Positions 21,842 through 34,347 of a DNA stretch of 64,000 nt are shown here, one piece after another. Both the position numbers and the translations under genes were made by a program. Every line of letters begins with the position of its first letter. Position 1 is the first letter of the stretch. The notes below the pieces were generated by a model. That model saw nothing but the letters and a program-made list of their open reading frames with translations. It made no database searches and was not told the origin of the DNA. This DNA comes from Morella rubra (Eukaryota > Streptophyta > Magnoliopsida > Fagales > Myricaceae): positions 9,944,458 through 10,008,457 of the forward strand of contig CM025856.1 of NCBI GenBank assembly GCA_003952965.2, read 5' to 3'.

Positions 21842-22420
21842 AGTAAATATGCTCATTTCATACCCCTTAAGCACCCATTCACTACGAAAAGTGTGGCTAA
21901 AGCATTTGTAGATACGTGGTGAAGCTCCATGGTTTCTCGAGAACCATAGTGACAGACCGTGATCGGGTGTTCATGAGTTCTTTTGGAAGGAAGTGTTTGC
22001 ACTACAAGGAGCAAAATGAAGACCAGCTCCTCATACCACCCGTAGACTGATGGCCAAACGGAGGTGGTCAACCGTATGTTGGAGTAATACTTGCGATGCT
22101 ATTGCCACGATGAATAAGCAAGGTGGATGGAGTACATGTCTGGGCTGAGTATTGGTATAATACCACGTACCACTCTTCCACCACACTTAGCCCATTTGAA
22201 GTTGTGTATGGGAGGAAGCCTCCTACTTTGGTTACTTATGAGAAAGGCACGGCTAAGAGTGCAGAGGTGGAGGAAGCATTGATCACCCGGGATGAGATCC
22301 TAGCTAAGGTGAAAAGAGAGCTTAAGAAGGCTCAATCAAGCATGAAGAAGCATTATGATAGAAGGAGGAGACTAGAAGAATTTGAGCCCAGGGACTTTGT
22401 TTACTTTAAGCTTTAACCAT
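21545..22420 (+). pseudogene. gypsy 2 integrase
   Basis: The zinc domain is repeated here (TSVLTHFHHSKEGGH in the upstream frame, CVKKPNMIRG downstream). The core reads MNFVEGLPTSQGYK, first Asp in VVVDRLSKYAHF, second in VTDRDRVF (shifted frame near 21950) and Glu in DGQTEVVNRM near 22050. The C-terminal part keeps EYWYNTTYHSSTTLSPFEVVYGRKPP. Three or more frame changes occur. Confidence 0.85.
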
Positions 22421-22439
22421 ACGGTCAGAAGACCATGAA

Positions 22440-22789
22440 GAGAAAGGCGAGCCACAAGCTCGAGAAGAGGTACTATGGGCCCTTCAAGGTGGCTGCCCGG
22501 GTAGGAGAAGTTGCATATCGGCTGGAATTGCCTCCGACCTCAAGACTCCATCCAGGTGTTTCATGTGTCTCTCCTTAAAAGACGAGTGGGTGATACTAGC
22601 CTGATCGTGGACGAATTGCCTTCCTTTGATGAGGAAGGAAGAATGCTGCTACAACCCGCAAAGGTCCTGGAATACAAGAGGGTAAACCGGGGACGAACTA
22701 GAAGGAAGATCTGGAGAATATTGGTACAATGGAGTGGGCTAACCAGAGGGGAGGTAACTTGGGAAGACTATGACGAGATAGCCCTATAA
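22440..22789 (+). pseudogene. gypsy 2 chromodomain region
   Basis: RKASHKLEKRYYGPFKV-like residues are followed by FHVSLLKRRVGD and a chromodomain-like segment, VLEYKRVNRGRTRRKIW then VQWSGLTRGEVTWEDYDEI. The aromatic and Trp-Glu positions fit chromoviral chromodomains. A TAA at 22415-22417 separates it from the integrase. Confidence 0.75.
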
Positions 22790-22841
22790 GGTTTCCAGAT
22801 TTTACCCTTGAGAACAAGGGTACACTTAATGGAAGGGGGAT

Positions 22842-23890
22842 TGATAGATCCCCAGTGGAGACCACGGCCTACTACTACCACAAGTAAGAAGATGATGGGC
22901 AAGAGGCGGCGCCAGTGACCAACCAGTGCACTCCTGATCATCAGGGCAGGCGACCGACCGATCAAGAAGGCTGACCAACCAGAGACCTAGAAGACTGACT
23001 GAGCAGAGAAGCAAAGCATGCCAACCGACCAGGACAGCCCAGTCGCGCTGACCGACCAGGGGTCAGGAAGACTGACCGACCAGGGAAGCCAAAAGCATGC
23101 CGACCGACAGGACAGGACCCAGGCGTGCTGACCGACCAAGAGCCCAGCGATACTTATGGCCGGCATGCCAACCAGCCAGTCGCAAACAGATCAGGACTAG
23201 CTCAAGACCAGTTCGGAGTGTAGCGGCAGCGCGACCACGTCTTTTATGGAAATATCTTCGGCAATTGGTTTCCTTCCTTGAAGCGATACAATGAATCGTA
23301 TCTTCTATATTCGGGCATTTTTCTCCGAAAGTCTAGAATATTATCTTTCCTTTTTGAGTTCGGTTTATTAGGCATGTTATATCAAATCTACTTGATCGAC
23401 GGATTAATACCTAAAGATCGGTGATTTGATTTCATTAGGGTTTGTAAGCACCTAAGGATGTCTATATAAACACCCTTAGGTGCATTAGTGAAGGATATCG
23501 AAGAATAGTAAAGTCTTAGAGAGCCTGAGTGCTTTCGGGAGTCTTTTGGCCGAGCATAGGCACGTATATGCTAAGTCGTTGTCAGGGCTAATAACCTTGT
23601 CACTTGGGATTCATTCTAGGCTAATAACCTAGTTTGGGTACCCGTTCTTGGGCTAATTAACCCTTGATCGGGATTGTCTTGTTTCTTGTGGTTCGAAGGA
23701 CTAATAATCCTTAGACCACGTTTTCTTTTATCATAAATAGTGAGGTATTTGTCATTCTTGTGTGTTAGATCCTATATATTACGCTCGTGTGTTACTTATC
23801 ATTGGTCGGGAGGATCGTTGTGTTATTGGAGTAATCGGGTACGGGGGAAATTGATGCTTGTTTTGGATTCCTTAACCGGGGTTCCTAACA
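22842..23890 (+). repeat. 3' LTR of gypsy 2
   Basis: It begins TGATAGATCCCC after the polypurine tract GGAAGGGGGA (22831-22840) and ends GTTCCTAACA. It aligns along its length with the 5' LTR, with scattered substitutions and several one-base indels. The TATA stem-loop (23448-23483) and the CTAAT hairpins are kept. Confidence 0.92.
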
Positions 23891-24890
23891 ATTTCACCTT
23901 TTGCGTAAAGAAAGCAAAATCTTGTGAATGGCTTTTTGGGCTTCTTCGTTAATTATTTTTAGTCTCCCATAATCAAGGTGGAGATTTTGGATGCATATTG
24001 ACTTATTTTGCATAGATCATGCATTTCATTTATCTATTTTGATTTTGTCCCCCATAAATTTTCATGCTTTATTTGCTGATAAGTAAAAGCATTATTAAAC
24101 TTGTTGATCTTGGACATGTTGAAAAAACTTCCATTTTGTGCTCCATGTGGATTTCTCCTTACTGGGCACGAAGAGTCGAGATTCCAAGCAAGCTCAAGCC
24201 ATGGCAAAAACAGAACGGAATTCCCGAGAAACAAACGCTGAATGTCTGAAAATGGGTTCCACAAGTCAAGATGAAGACCAGAATGCCGTGTGGATTTCTA
24301 AGGTAGGGTTTGTATCAAGAAGAACTGGGACTGAGTAAAGAGAAAAGGATAAAAAAAAATGACTAAGTGTTGGGTATCAATAGATCAGGGAGAAAAAAAG
24401 AACAAAAATGTGAGGACGTCGTTCTTGTTCTTCAGCGTGCTGGACGTGTTTTGGCTTTTGTTTTTTGTTTTTAATTGCTTCCCTGACACTTATGTGGCTG
24501 CACTCGTGGAAGGAGATCAAATGGGTTTAATTATAGGACACGTATCCTCTTCTCATTAGCTGCTGATATGGCTTTTTTTTACACATCAACATCCTCCGTT
24601 ATGTGTTTGACGTCCTATGGACAGAGGGACCACATTTTACCTAAAGGTGTCACCACATGGACTGAATTGTAGAAAGTAATACCCTAGGGACTATTTTGTC
24701 ACAACTCAATACCAAAGGGACCTAAAATAAAATTGACCATAAAATATCAACCAAAATCTCTATATTAATGGAAAAATCATGAGAGTTTCAACACAGCTCC
24801 AATACTACATGTAAATTACTATTGATCTATAAGCTAAACAGGATTTTCAACTATCATAACTTTCACATGTATCAATAACCATAATGCGAA

Positions 24891-25382
24891 GGCTTAATTA
24901 TACTAAGGGTTCCTGTGGTATTGGGTTGTGACAAAATAGTCCCTGAGGTATCACTTTTTACAAATTAGTCCCTAGGATCACCACATTTGTTAAAAATTGG
25001 TCCCTCCGTCAAACCAGCGTCAGTCTACTAATGGAGAATGCTGACATGTTTTTTTTTTACACGTCAGCATGAATAAGAACTTGACACGTGTCCCACTAAT
25101 CCACCTCAACAAAAACATATATTTTCCCCCAATTTCTATTTCCAACTCAGCAAATATGTTGACACTTAAAAAAACAAAACCAGAAAAGAAACTGAATAAC
25201 ATCGTCCAATACCCACTGTTATGACACATCAGCATCCTCCGTTAGTATACTGACGCTGGGTTGACAGAAGGATCAATTTTTAACAAAAGGGGTGACCCCA
25301 AGAACTAATTTGTAGAAAGTGATACCCCAGGGACTATTTTGTCACAACCCAATACCACAGGGACCTCCAGTGTAATTAAGCC
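24891..25382. mobile_element. 492-bp foldback element, Mutator-like termini
   Basis: The ends are GGCTTAATTA and its complement TAATTAAGCC, with inverted homology of about 150 bp or more. The flanks TAATGCGAA (24882-24890) and TAATGCGGA (25383-25391) agree at 8 of 9 bases, the size expected for Mutator-like insertion. No coding capacity is seen. It is a close relative of the element at 15140-24738. Confidence 0.8.
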
Positions 25383-25407
25383 TAATGCGGAATTAATCAT
25401 AAAAAAA

Positions 25408-26093
25408 GGGTTAATGACCATTTTGGTCCCAGGTTTTACACCCTTTTTCAAAATGGTCATTGGGTTTCAAATTTGCTCAAATCAATCCTTAGTTATTATT
25501 GTTTGTCGATTTAATCCTTCTGTCCAATTTCGTCCCTTACATGCACAGTCAGCTAACGGCGGGACACGTCACACCCAATAAGATCTTGCCACGTGTATCA
25601 ATTTGAAAAAAAAACTCACAAAAGGTTGTAAGGCATCTTCGTAAAAAAATAATAATAATTTCGAACAATGGAGGCCACCCTTTCGCGCGAGGGAGCCTAG
25701 TCGCCGGGCTGGGTGGCTCTCGGCCACCCCTTATCAAGGGAGCCGCGGGGGTGGCTCGCTGCCTGAGCCACTCCAGCAACGAGGAGCCTAGATCTAGGCT
25801 CCCTTCGAGCAAAGGGGTGGCCTCCCCTGTGTCAATTTTTTTTTTTTTAAATGAAAATGCCTACATGGACAGACTTTTGTGAGTTTTTTTTTTCAAATTG
25901 ATACACGTGGAGGGATTTTATTAGGTGTGACATGTCCCGCCGTTAGCTGACTGTGCATGTAAGGGATGGAATTGGACGGAAGGATTAAATTGACAAAAAA
26001 CAATAACCTAATGACTGATTTGAGTAAATTTGAAAGCCATTGATTATTTTGAAAAATGGTGTAAAACTCAGGGACCAAAATAGTCATTAACCC
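25408..26093. mobile_element. 686-bp near-complete foldback element
   Basis: It starts GGGTTAATGACCATTTTGG and ends with the near-exact complement. Arms of about 210 bp pair almost fully, and the GC-rich centre (25670-25826) is itself an inverted repeat around GGGAGCCTAG / CTAGGCTCCC. Flanks ATAAAAAAA and TAAATAAAA are only roughly alike. There is no transposase; it is non-autonomous. Confidence 0.8.
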
Positions 26094-27764
26094 TAAATAA
26101 AAAGACACATCAGAATCCATATAGCCTCTTATGCTTTCCTTACTCTTTCTCTCTATCTTTGTTGTTTCAACCTGTAAAATTGTAGCGTAGAAACTGTTTC
26201 TCTCACTTCACCCTTTAGATTTTTATCTACATAAATTAGTGGGAATCCTGACAGTTAAATAAGGTAAAGAGAGGATAGTTTTCCTATGTTAAAAACTAAG
26301 GGTCGCTGTGCAGATGTAGGAAGCCCAAATCTAGCCCAGCCCAGTTCTTTTATAACCGAGTGCTGGGCTGGAAAAACACCGTATCATTGACGATGAAGAG
26401 CACCCAGCCTATCTTGTTGGGTAAAAGATAATTAACTCAGCCCAAACCAATGGGCTGAATCCTATCCCAATTCACGTAAATAATACACATATACGTAAAC
26501 AGACAGAGAGAGAGCAATTTGCAACGGTGTGGTTTTGCCTTTTTTTTTTTTTTCTTCTTCTTCTTCTTAGTTAATTAGGGGAGCACTAAGTAGTAATCAT
26601 AAGCACTGTAAGATAAGAATAAATTTGGTATATCCGGTTAACAAACATTTAGGTGACAATAAATAGAAAAAAGTGGTAACTCGCGAATTTAAAGCAATAT
26701 AAAACGATATCTCAAATATTTAGATAGGAAAATATAATTTTTCAAACGATACATTTTGGTGAATTGTAAAAGAATTACACTCATATCGAATATTGCTAGC
26801 TATATATAATATATGAATTTTATAGCGTTACAATTAATTTGACATTATCCTTAATTAGGAACAGTTTAGAGATATTTCTAATATCGCCACCTGCATATAA
26901 AGTCCGCCTTAACTTTCTCTTCTAATTTTGTTCCCGATACGTATTCACATCGCACAAATAAATGCAAAATGTGGTAATAGTGTACATACAAATACAGTAG
27001 ATGTATTGGCCCGGTGAGACTACTACATTTAAAAAATTAAAATTGCATTTAACCAAGGGAATAGTTTGATATCTAAAGTCATTAATTATTAATCAGGAGT
27101 ACTTTTTTTTTTCTGAGCAGGAGTACTTTATTTAGAGATTTATTTGTATTATTTCTGTTACCATTCACGTTATTTTTGTAATACATATATTACTAGAGCT
27201 CAAAATCTCAATATTTAAGTTTGATCCTCCAATAAAATTTTTTCAAACTTCTCGAACACAACAAAAGCTTTCCAACACTTTTCGTCTTTCAACTATTGAA
27301 CTAATGTTTACTTTAAAGTCTAAATTACAAATTCTATCACTTTCTGCCTTCAAACTATCAAAATTTATTAATTTGCACTATTGATAATATCCGACTGTCA
27401 CGGTTATGCATGTGACTCTTTTTTTTTTTTTTTTTTTGCTAATTTGAACCATAGAATCTAATTAAAGGACAGATTTTAATAGTTCAAAGATAGAATGCGC
27501 TGAAATTGACCATAATTTAGATCTTAAAATGATATTGGTGCAATAGTTAGTTAGGGGACGAAAAAAAAAAATTTCTATTTTTTTTTTTCATAGTATGCTG
27601 CAGATTAAATTCCATAACACAATAATTCTCTCTTCGACATAACAAAAAACAGTTCTCGATGCATAAATATCGAACTCAATTATGAAGTAATGTATCCTGT
27701 CACACTAATTGGTTGATGTGAATACAAATGGATTTTTAACACGGTCTCCGCTGGGCGACCAAGA
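26094..27764. other. AT-rich intergenic stretch
   Basis: No gene is seen. It holds poly(T) and poly(C/T) tracts near 26540-26565 and 27420-27438, and the 3' flank of the pectin methylesterase gene. Confidence 0.5.
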
Positions 27765-29396
27765 TCATCCAAAGAAGGACTCAACGTCTAGGAGTTTAGC
27801 TACTCCGGAAAGCCACCCTTCTTGGTCAATGAATGAAGCATCCAAAAACTGACTGAGCTCAGTTGCACTCAATTTCTTCATCCATGGAACGCGCTTGGAA
27901 GTGTCAGAGCCTGGTCCTCTGCAATTTTCCTCCACGTATGTAATCTGTGCTCTGCATCAACCATCCATCCATCCATGCATATATCATATATAATTTATCA
28001 TTCTCATGTCACGCTCATGGAATGTATCAGATTTTGACCGACACATTAAATCCGAGCAAATCTTATTGATAAATTCAGCCGGCTCCCAAAGATAATCTTT
28101 TAATAAATACCACGAAACGTGCGTACGCTTAATAAAGAAAATGTTGAATAATTAATGAAAACAAATCCCATATAGCTGTTTGAGTAATTAATTGATCTCA
28201 AATATATAATGTTCTTACTCTTTGCCTTTCAAATTCCAAGCATCCCAGCCCACCGGGACAACGATCTCCGATAGATAAGAGTTGGCAATAATTACTCTGG
28301 AATAGCTCTTCCAAGCTCTGCCGAGGTAAGCTTTACTGCTCCCATTAATCTGACAATTTGAGAACACAAATCCACCAGGATCATTGGCTGATTCCCGCCC
28401 TTGTGCTGTTATGTAGCCGGAGGAGTATTGAGTAGCATATGCTCCCAAAGAATATTTTATTGTACTTTTCTACACATCCATCCAAAAGAACACGAAAAGA
28501 TTCTGTGATTAGGTTTTTCTGTTTTTTTTTTTTTTGGGTAACCTATATTATTTAGAACTTGATCGAGCAATTGAGATTATTTTTCACCTCGTACAAAGAC
28601 TGGCCATTGCCAAATATGAAATCAACTCCACCTTGGATGTAGCATTGGTGAAAGAAATGGCGCCCAGTCGCATCCCACAACGTATCTTGCACCCCGTAAA
28701 AGGCACATTCGTGGAAAGCAGATTTGTCCCCGAGTATTTCAGCTGCCACGGCTTGTGTGAGTTGGGTCTTGTCCAGGCTAAATGGACCATTGTAGGTGTT
28801 CTGTTCACAGTTGAGATCAGTGGGGTTGAAGAAGAAGAAGAAGAAGAGAAAAAAAACAAATCGAAATGTTTATTGTTGTGCTTATTAATATTACCATTAC
28901 CTTAAACGTAATTCCCTTTGCTACAATATTAGCAGCAAGCGAAGTGAAAGTAGCGCTTTGCCTGGTATCTTCATGATCATTCCATTCAACACTAGTAAAT
29001 CGATTTCCCGCTCCGTCCAGCAAAATGCATGGTTTGTGTTCCTCGATGATGACTTTTTCCCTGCAAATTAAGAAAACAGAGAGACATTTATCTCATGCCT
29101 GCAGCATGCACACGTATATATCTCAACTAGATTGCAACGACAGATCTCAGTCACCTATATACTCCAGGAGAGATTTGAACTCGTATCCACCGAGAGTTGT
29201 CCACAGGAACGTGATCAATGGCACTTTGAATTGTCGTGAAGTTTCCTTTGCCTGACTTGTCTACAGTGATGGTGTACGCAACTCTGAGTGCGCCGCTGCT
29301 ACTTTGTCCACAATCCAAAGCTACGGAGACCTTGTTGTATAGCAATAAAAGAAAGAGATACGAAAACATTCGGAAAATCTGCAACATTATATTCAT
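27765..29396 (-). CDS. pectin methylesterase (pectinesterase), five exons
   Basis: The CDS is complement(27765-27951, 28219-28469, 28588-28800, 28901-29060, 29155-29396), 1,053 bp, 350 aa, all junctions GT-AG and in frame. It removes methyl esters from cell-wall homogalacturonan, yielding acidic pectin and methanol. Residues 1-27 are a hydrophobic signal peptide, so it is secreted. All five family motifs are present: GVYRE (78-82), QAVAAE (150-155), GVQDTL (170-175), DFIFG (194-198) and YLGRAW (253-258), with catalytic Asp173, Asp194 and Arg256 and supporting Gln150 and Gln172. No N-terminal PMEI/pro domain exists, so it is the short type. A TATA-like TATATAAG lies upstream near 29494-29501. 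Start ATG 29396 directly precedes the signal peptide. It looks intact. Confidence 0.92.
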
Positions 29397-29493
29397 GTGA
29401 ACCAGTGTTATAGCTATAGCTACTGTTACGTACCTGTTGAAGGAATTCTGATATAACAGGGAATATTTCTCAATTCTAAGAGAAGCTTTCGGC

Positions 29494-29502
29494 TTATATA
29501 CA
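29494..29502 (-). promoter_or_regulatory. TATA box of the pectin methylesterase gene
   Basis: The minus strand reads TATATAAGCC about 100 bases before the ATG at 29396, suitable for a 5' UTR of roughly 70 bases. Confidence 0.55.
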
Positions 29503-32500
29503 GAAAAAAATTAAACGCCACTACAATTTGTCAAGAATTCTTGGATACCAAAAAGGACTGATTCGTTATTCTAGTCCTCTTGCCTCGAACAGGAAAAAGA
29601 TCCTAATCAAGTTTTCGGCTTTGATTAATTCTTCCACTAAATCCGGCTGCAGGCAACAATCCGGAGTTAATTGTATAAAATGAGGTGATCAATTTGTGTT
29701 TCATTTTTAGAATGACTTAATTCGGATTCATTTTTGTCTCTTCTGGTTAAATTATTGTAATAGGATTTCAATTGGATTAATAATTTGTATTAGTTTAATT
29801 GGTAAGAGTAAAAGTCAAATGTTGGCGTATTACCTTTTCGGTACTGAAAGGAGACATAACCGATATGGTAAAAAAGTAGCTCGAAAAACACAAGCAGAGA
29901 TACAAAAAGGGTTCTTAAGAAGTAGATTGGCATTTGGATTAGGAAAATTTTAATTTCTTCTTATCACAATTAGATAACGCAATTACATCGCATTGTGTTT
30001 AATTAGGTTTATGCTTTTGACAAAACAGGCCAGCTTTTATAATATGTTATCAAAGAAAAATATTATGGAACTGTATATTGGTCTATATATTTTGCTAACT
30101 AGGTACCCATTTGCTGTGGTCTTGGACGAACTCATTAAACATGTGACCTTCAAAGTATTCAAAAGTACTTTTCTTCAAACCTACTGTCTTCCATTTATAG
30201 TCGGCCTCCTTTTGTCCCATTTCATTTTTTCAAATTAGTCGTATTACGTATGCATGGCCTCGGAGCTCCTAAGATCAGGAGGACCTTTAGATCATGACTG
30301 GCTAAGAACTTGATGGTGAGATCGAAAATGAGAGCTTAATACTCCTTAATTAATTTAAACTTGTTTTAATTTGACCAAGATCCCTATAAGCGTGATTATT
30401 TTTTCACATTAATCTATTTGTATGTCGTACGCCTGCATTGCTTAGCCTCTACGATCGATGGATATATAGAGTGAGTGAAAAATAAACTTTCAGTCTTTAG
30501 ATCACTAAGCACCTTTGGAGACCGAAGGTTATGGAAGGTGTGCAGGCTGTACAGCAAGGTTCAAAAACAACACAGTAGAATTTGGAAAGTCATAGCCACC
30601 AGCCGGCCTCCTAGTCCTAAAGGAAAGCATCCAAATCTGGATTCCAAACGGAAGCAAAATTGGAGCAAACGCCACATGAAATGAGACGTTCCTTTTTCTG
30701 GACGAGTCTATTGGCGCAGCGAGTATGGTGTCCGTGACTCGGTGTTGGCAATTAATGGACGCCTTCCCTAACTTGGGCGGGATTTTTGCGTAGTGGCAAG
30801 CAGCCTGAGCCTAGCCCAGCCCAGTTTGTACATAGAGTCAAAGCTTCCTTTTTTCTTTTGGGGCCCTTTGCCCGTAATTACATCTAACGATCGAGTTAGA
30901 TTACAGACCAGAATATACTACCACTCAGAAAATTATGGGCTGAACAGATCGAATTGGGCAGGAGGAACAAATGAGCAAACACACCAAGAGATGAGTCTAT
31001 CTACTGACTATTCATCCCCCATTTCCTACACAGCATGGCTCGGAATTCTCAAACCCATTAATCCAACATGACCTCTTCGTGTGTGTCTATCTAGACCCAT
31101 TTTCTCATTTGGAAATGAGAAGAAATTGAAAAGGAGAGATTGAAGTTCTTCAAGAGCTACAGAGAAAGAGATGGGATATACCAAATCCCGGAAAAAAAAA
31201 ACTTTATGTCATTTGAAATTGGACACTTTTGGTACAAGATAAGTTTTTTTTTTTTTTTTTTTGGTGAGCTTGGTACAAGACAAGTTGATACATAAAGAGG
31301 AAATTAAAGTGTGGACAGTGGATCAAAACAGGTTCAGATTCTCCTCTTTTTCTTCTCAATTTGCTATCTAATTGGTCATCACTTTATTCCTTTGAAGAGG
31401 CTGTAGTTTCTTCACCTTTTGGCTCTTAAGATACAACACCCACCACCGCTTATATTACTAGCTAGAGTAGTGGGACATATTATCATATACAAGTAGTAGG
31501 TAATTCGATAATTCTTTCTTCCTTCTCATTTTTCAAGGAAGGAAAGCCCCACCTAGAGCTCCTTTATATAAAGGTTTAGGGTCTTCGGTCTGCTCAAAAA
31601 AATTTGTCCACATATTTTAAGCAAAGATGAAATCATCTGCCCCATTGAGTTAGACGAAAACTCGTTAGGCAAACAAGGTTCTGAGGAAAAGAAATGAAAA
31701 TCTCATATTTTAAAGAAGGAGCCTAATCATTTCCAATGTAAGAATCATTTAGTTGACGCAATCCTTGAATGTAGAAGTCCATTTATGGAGAGCCTAATCT
31801 TTGGGATTACAAATGGATAATCTCAGGGCTACCTTTAAACCAAGGGATATCAATGTAATCAATAGAAGGAATTTTTAGAAATTTTTAATCAAGCAAAGAA
31901 TATAGTACCTGTAACGAATTATTCTTAAGAATTTCTCACTTAGTAGATAAGCCTTTAATTAACTCTAACACAAAGACAGAGCTCTCTCTCTCAAATTCGT
32001 TGTTCAAATCACAACATACATTGAATGTTATACAGTTCATGTTATTCGATAATTAATACGGACATTATTTAAAATTATAAGATTCATATATTGTACTTAT
32101 CTCTTTCTAAAATAAAGCATCTAATTTGAACAATAAATTAGAGAATATCTTGATTTCTGATGTACCCTCGTGTGAAATGGGTGAAAGAGGACTCTCAAAA
32201 CGCAATATGATTCTTTAGCATAAACCTATGGTTTCCGCATAGTTTTAATTAAAGAAGGGAAGACAAATAAAATTAATTACTCAAAAAGAGAGAGAGAGAG
32301 AGAAATTCATAGAATACTGAGAAAATGATAAGGCTGTGCACCACAAGTCCCAACCGACAAAAGTTGCCCAAGTGGGTTATTGACATATATACCTATATAA
32401 AAAAAAAATGAAATTATATTCGGGTTCTACGGTGCCGCTTAATTATTGAAAACGAAAATTGGGCGACTTATTGAATATCCTGTTTCAGCCACCACCTTCT

Positions 32501-33382
32501 TACAATCTTCTCGAGAGACCCATGACTTGCATCACCCACAAGTTCCTTTTCCTCAAATTAAATTATTCCAAAGTATAAGTCAATTTTTTTTTCCAACCTT
32601 TTAAAAATCACTAAAATATTATACCTCAATGGTAAACGGGACTAAACCATGCGTGCAATATATGCTTATCTTATTGTCTTCCCTTTAATTATTATGAAAA
32701 GACCACCGTCCAACTTGTAACATTATTCAATTCGCCTCAATCGGGAAAAAGTCCTATTTCTATATCTTATAATGCAGTAATTTAGGCCAGAATTAGGGGC
32801 CTTTGACCCACAAAGTTATTGTCATTCCTTTTTCTTCTGGTAAAAAAAATTTAAAAATCAATATCTAAATTTTAATGCAATAAATAATATTGGTCTGAAT
32901 TTTTAAAAATCACAAATAAATATTTGAAGTTTATATGTTTTGAATTTGACTGCCTCCTTTCAACTTTGGATGAATGTTAACCGCTATATTGCTTAAACAT
33001 CACTCCTCTCACATTCTATTCAATGAGAACCCATTCTGTTAGCAAATAAGATATCATCCGACTCAGCAAATATCATGTCATCCAGCCAATACATCATCTA
33101 TTTCATTAGACACGTCACTCCTCTCACATCCTACTTAATGAGTAATTCCCATTATGCTAGCGAATAAAATCTCATCCTACTCAGCAAATATCACGTCATC
33201 CGGCCGACAAATCACCTGTCTCATTAGACATGTCTCACGCACACCCTTGCCCCTTGTTTTTGCGAACTATCTCCCTGCTCCTCGAGTTTGGGATTTGTCC
33301 TCCTCTTTCTCGTGTTGGGAGTGAGGCATGACAGTTTATTATTTTTAGAAATCGAGACTTTATTTTTTTATTGCCTCAAAAC
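29503..33382. other. intergenic region with simple repeats
   Basis: No supported gene. Short ORFs lack domain features. It holds poly(T) runs (31243-31262), a (GA)n tract (32288-32303) and the imperfect tandem duplication at about 32999-33227. Confidence 0.5.
32999..33227. repeat. imperfect tandem duplication, about 112-bp unit
   Basis: CACTCCTCTCACAT begins near 33001 and again near 33116. Each copy also has ACTCAGCAAATATCA, GTCATCC(A/G)GCC and TCATTAGACA in order. The copies differ by several substitutions and small indels. Confidence 0.75.
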
Positions 33383-34347
33383 TAGGGCTGTGCAGAAAAG
33401 TCCCGGCTCGTCGACCCGGATTCGATCCGTCTCGACCTGATTGGGTCGGATATGATCGGATCTAGATTCGGATCCATATAAGATATATAAGAAAAACAAT
33501 GATTCGGGTCGGGGTCGGATATCCAGAAATAAATCCGATACCATCCGACCCAACCCGAGCTCTACCCTTTAATGAAATGCACATTTCAGACACCCCTCCC
33601 CCTTCTTCGCGTTTCACTTTCAAACCCCTTGTCAATTGTCAGTAGTAAGTCTTCGCTTCTCCCAAGCTCTCAGCCCCTATTCGAAAAAACCTAAACCTAA
33701 AGCCACCTCGCCGCCACCAGTCTCCCCCCCCCCCCTAAGGTGCCGCCACTCACCAGTCTTCTTACTGTGACCTGTCGCTGGTCTCCGTGCCCCATACAGT
33801 CACAGATCTTGAGCTTCTCAACGAAACTAATGTCATATTCTTCAGGAGGGCTCGAAGGAGAAAGACAAGATTGAGAATTTAAGAGACTGCCCGGACAACC
33901 CCTTGTGTGTTTTTCTATTACCTTGTTGAGGCTGCTCATCCTGCTAAGAAAACATTGCCTCTTCTTCTTTGGCTTAATGGAGGTATACATACTTGGATCT
34001 AATCCTGCACTCTCCATTATCAGTGTCATTGGCCTAAATTGTTGAACACTTCGAAATGTTGTTTATTTCTTAAATGCATATTTCTTTCCTTCCCTTCTCG
34101 TTTTCTTCTTTCTTCAGTTTCCTTTTAGAGGCAGACGAGAGGTGGTTGGGGGTTGGAATATGGTATAAAGATAACCCAAATGAATGTCAAGAACCTGATC
34201 TTCCAACTCCGAATCCAATTTGACCAACTAAACTGGATATATGTGCATTTCGGATCAGATTCGGATTCAAAATCTGGTATCCGAAAATTTCGGATTCGGA
34301 TTCGGATTGTGCATTTTTTAATCTAAAATTTTCGGTGCCCACCCCTA
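33383..34347. mobile_element. 965-bp non-autonomous hAT element
   Basis: The ends are TAGGGCTGTGCAGAAAA and, on the minus strand, TAGGGGTGGGCACCGAAAA. The flanking 8-bp duplication CTCAAAAC (33375-33382 and 34348-34355) is perfect, diagnostic for hAT insertion. Subterminal regions carry many CGGAT/ATCCG motifs. No transposase is present. The interior holds a minus-strand open stretch with a splice-donor-like end (see 33697-34029). Confidence 0.88.
33697..34029 (-). pseudogene. possible captured exon inside the hAT element
   Basis: The minus frame gives 110 aa beginning MTLIMESAGLDPSMYTS, then a basic stretch KPKKKRQ and RMSSLNK, after which GTAATAG could be a splice donor. The family is not recognised. 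Composition is more gene-like than the AT-rich ends, suggesting captured host sequence. It may also be chance. Confidence 0.3.

Larger units (their letters stand above)
15605..23890 (+). mobile_element. Ty3/gypsy chromovirus 2, structurally complete
   Basis: Two direct LTRs (15605-16660 and 22842-23890) bound a gag-protease-RT-RNaseH-integrase-chromodomain interior on the plus strand. The flanking 5-bp target duplication ATTTC (15600-15604 and 23891-23895) is exact. A primer-binding-site candidate follows the 5' LTR and a polypurine tract precedes the 3' LTR. Coding is broken by many one-base shifts and several stops, and 1.2 kb of pol is duplicated in tandem. The chromodomain-like C-terminus places it with chromoviruses, distinct from gypsy 1. 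Confidence 0.92.
15140..24738. mobile_element. long-inverted-repeat DNA element (Mutator-like), split by gypsy 2
   Basis: The left end (GGCTTAATTGCACTAGGGG from 15141) and right end (near 24738) are inverted over about 160 bp, including GACAAAATAGTC and GTCCCTCCATC blocks. The flanks ATAAAATAA (15131-15139) and ATAAAATAT (24739-24747) match at 8 of 9 bases. Without the gypsy element it would be about 1.3 kb. Its termini match those of the compact element at 24891-25382. No transposase is seen, so it is non-autonomous. The interior (15440-15600 and 23896-24570) is less repetitive and could be captured host sequence. Confidence 0.7.

Noticed and set aside
28534..28905. Plus-strand ORF of 123 aa across the pectin methylesterase
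   Set aside because: It is the antisense shadow of exon 3 and its introns; the minus strand carries the full set of pectinesterase motifs.
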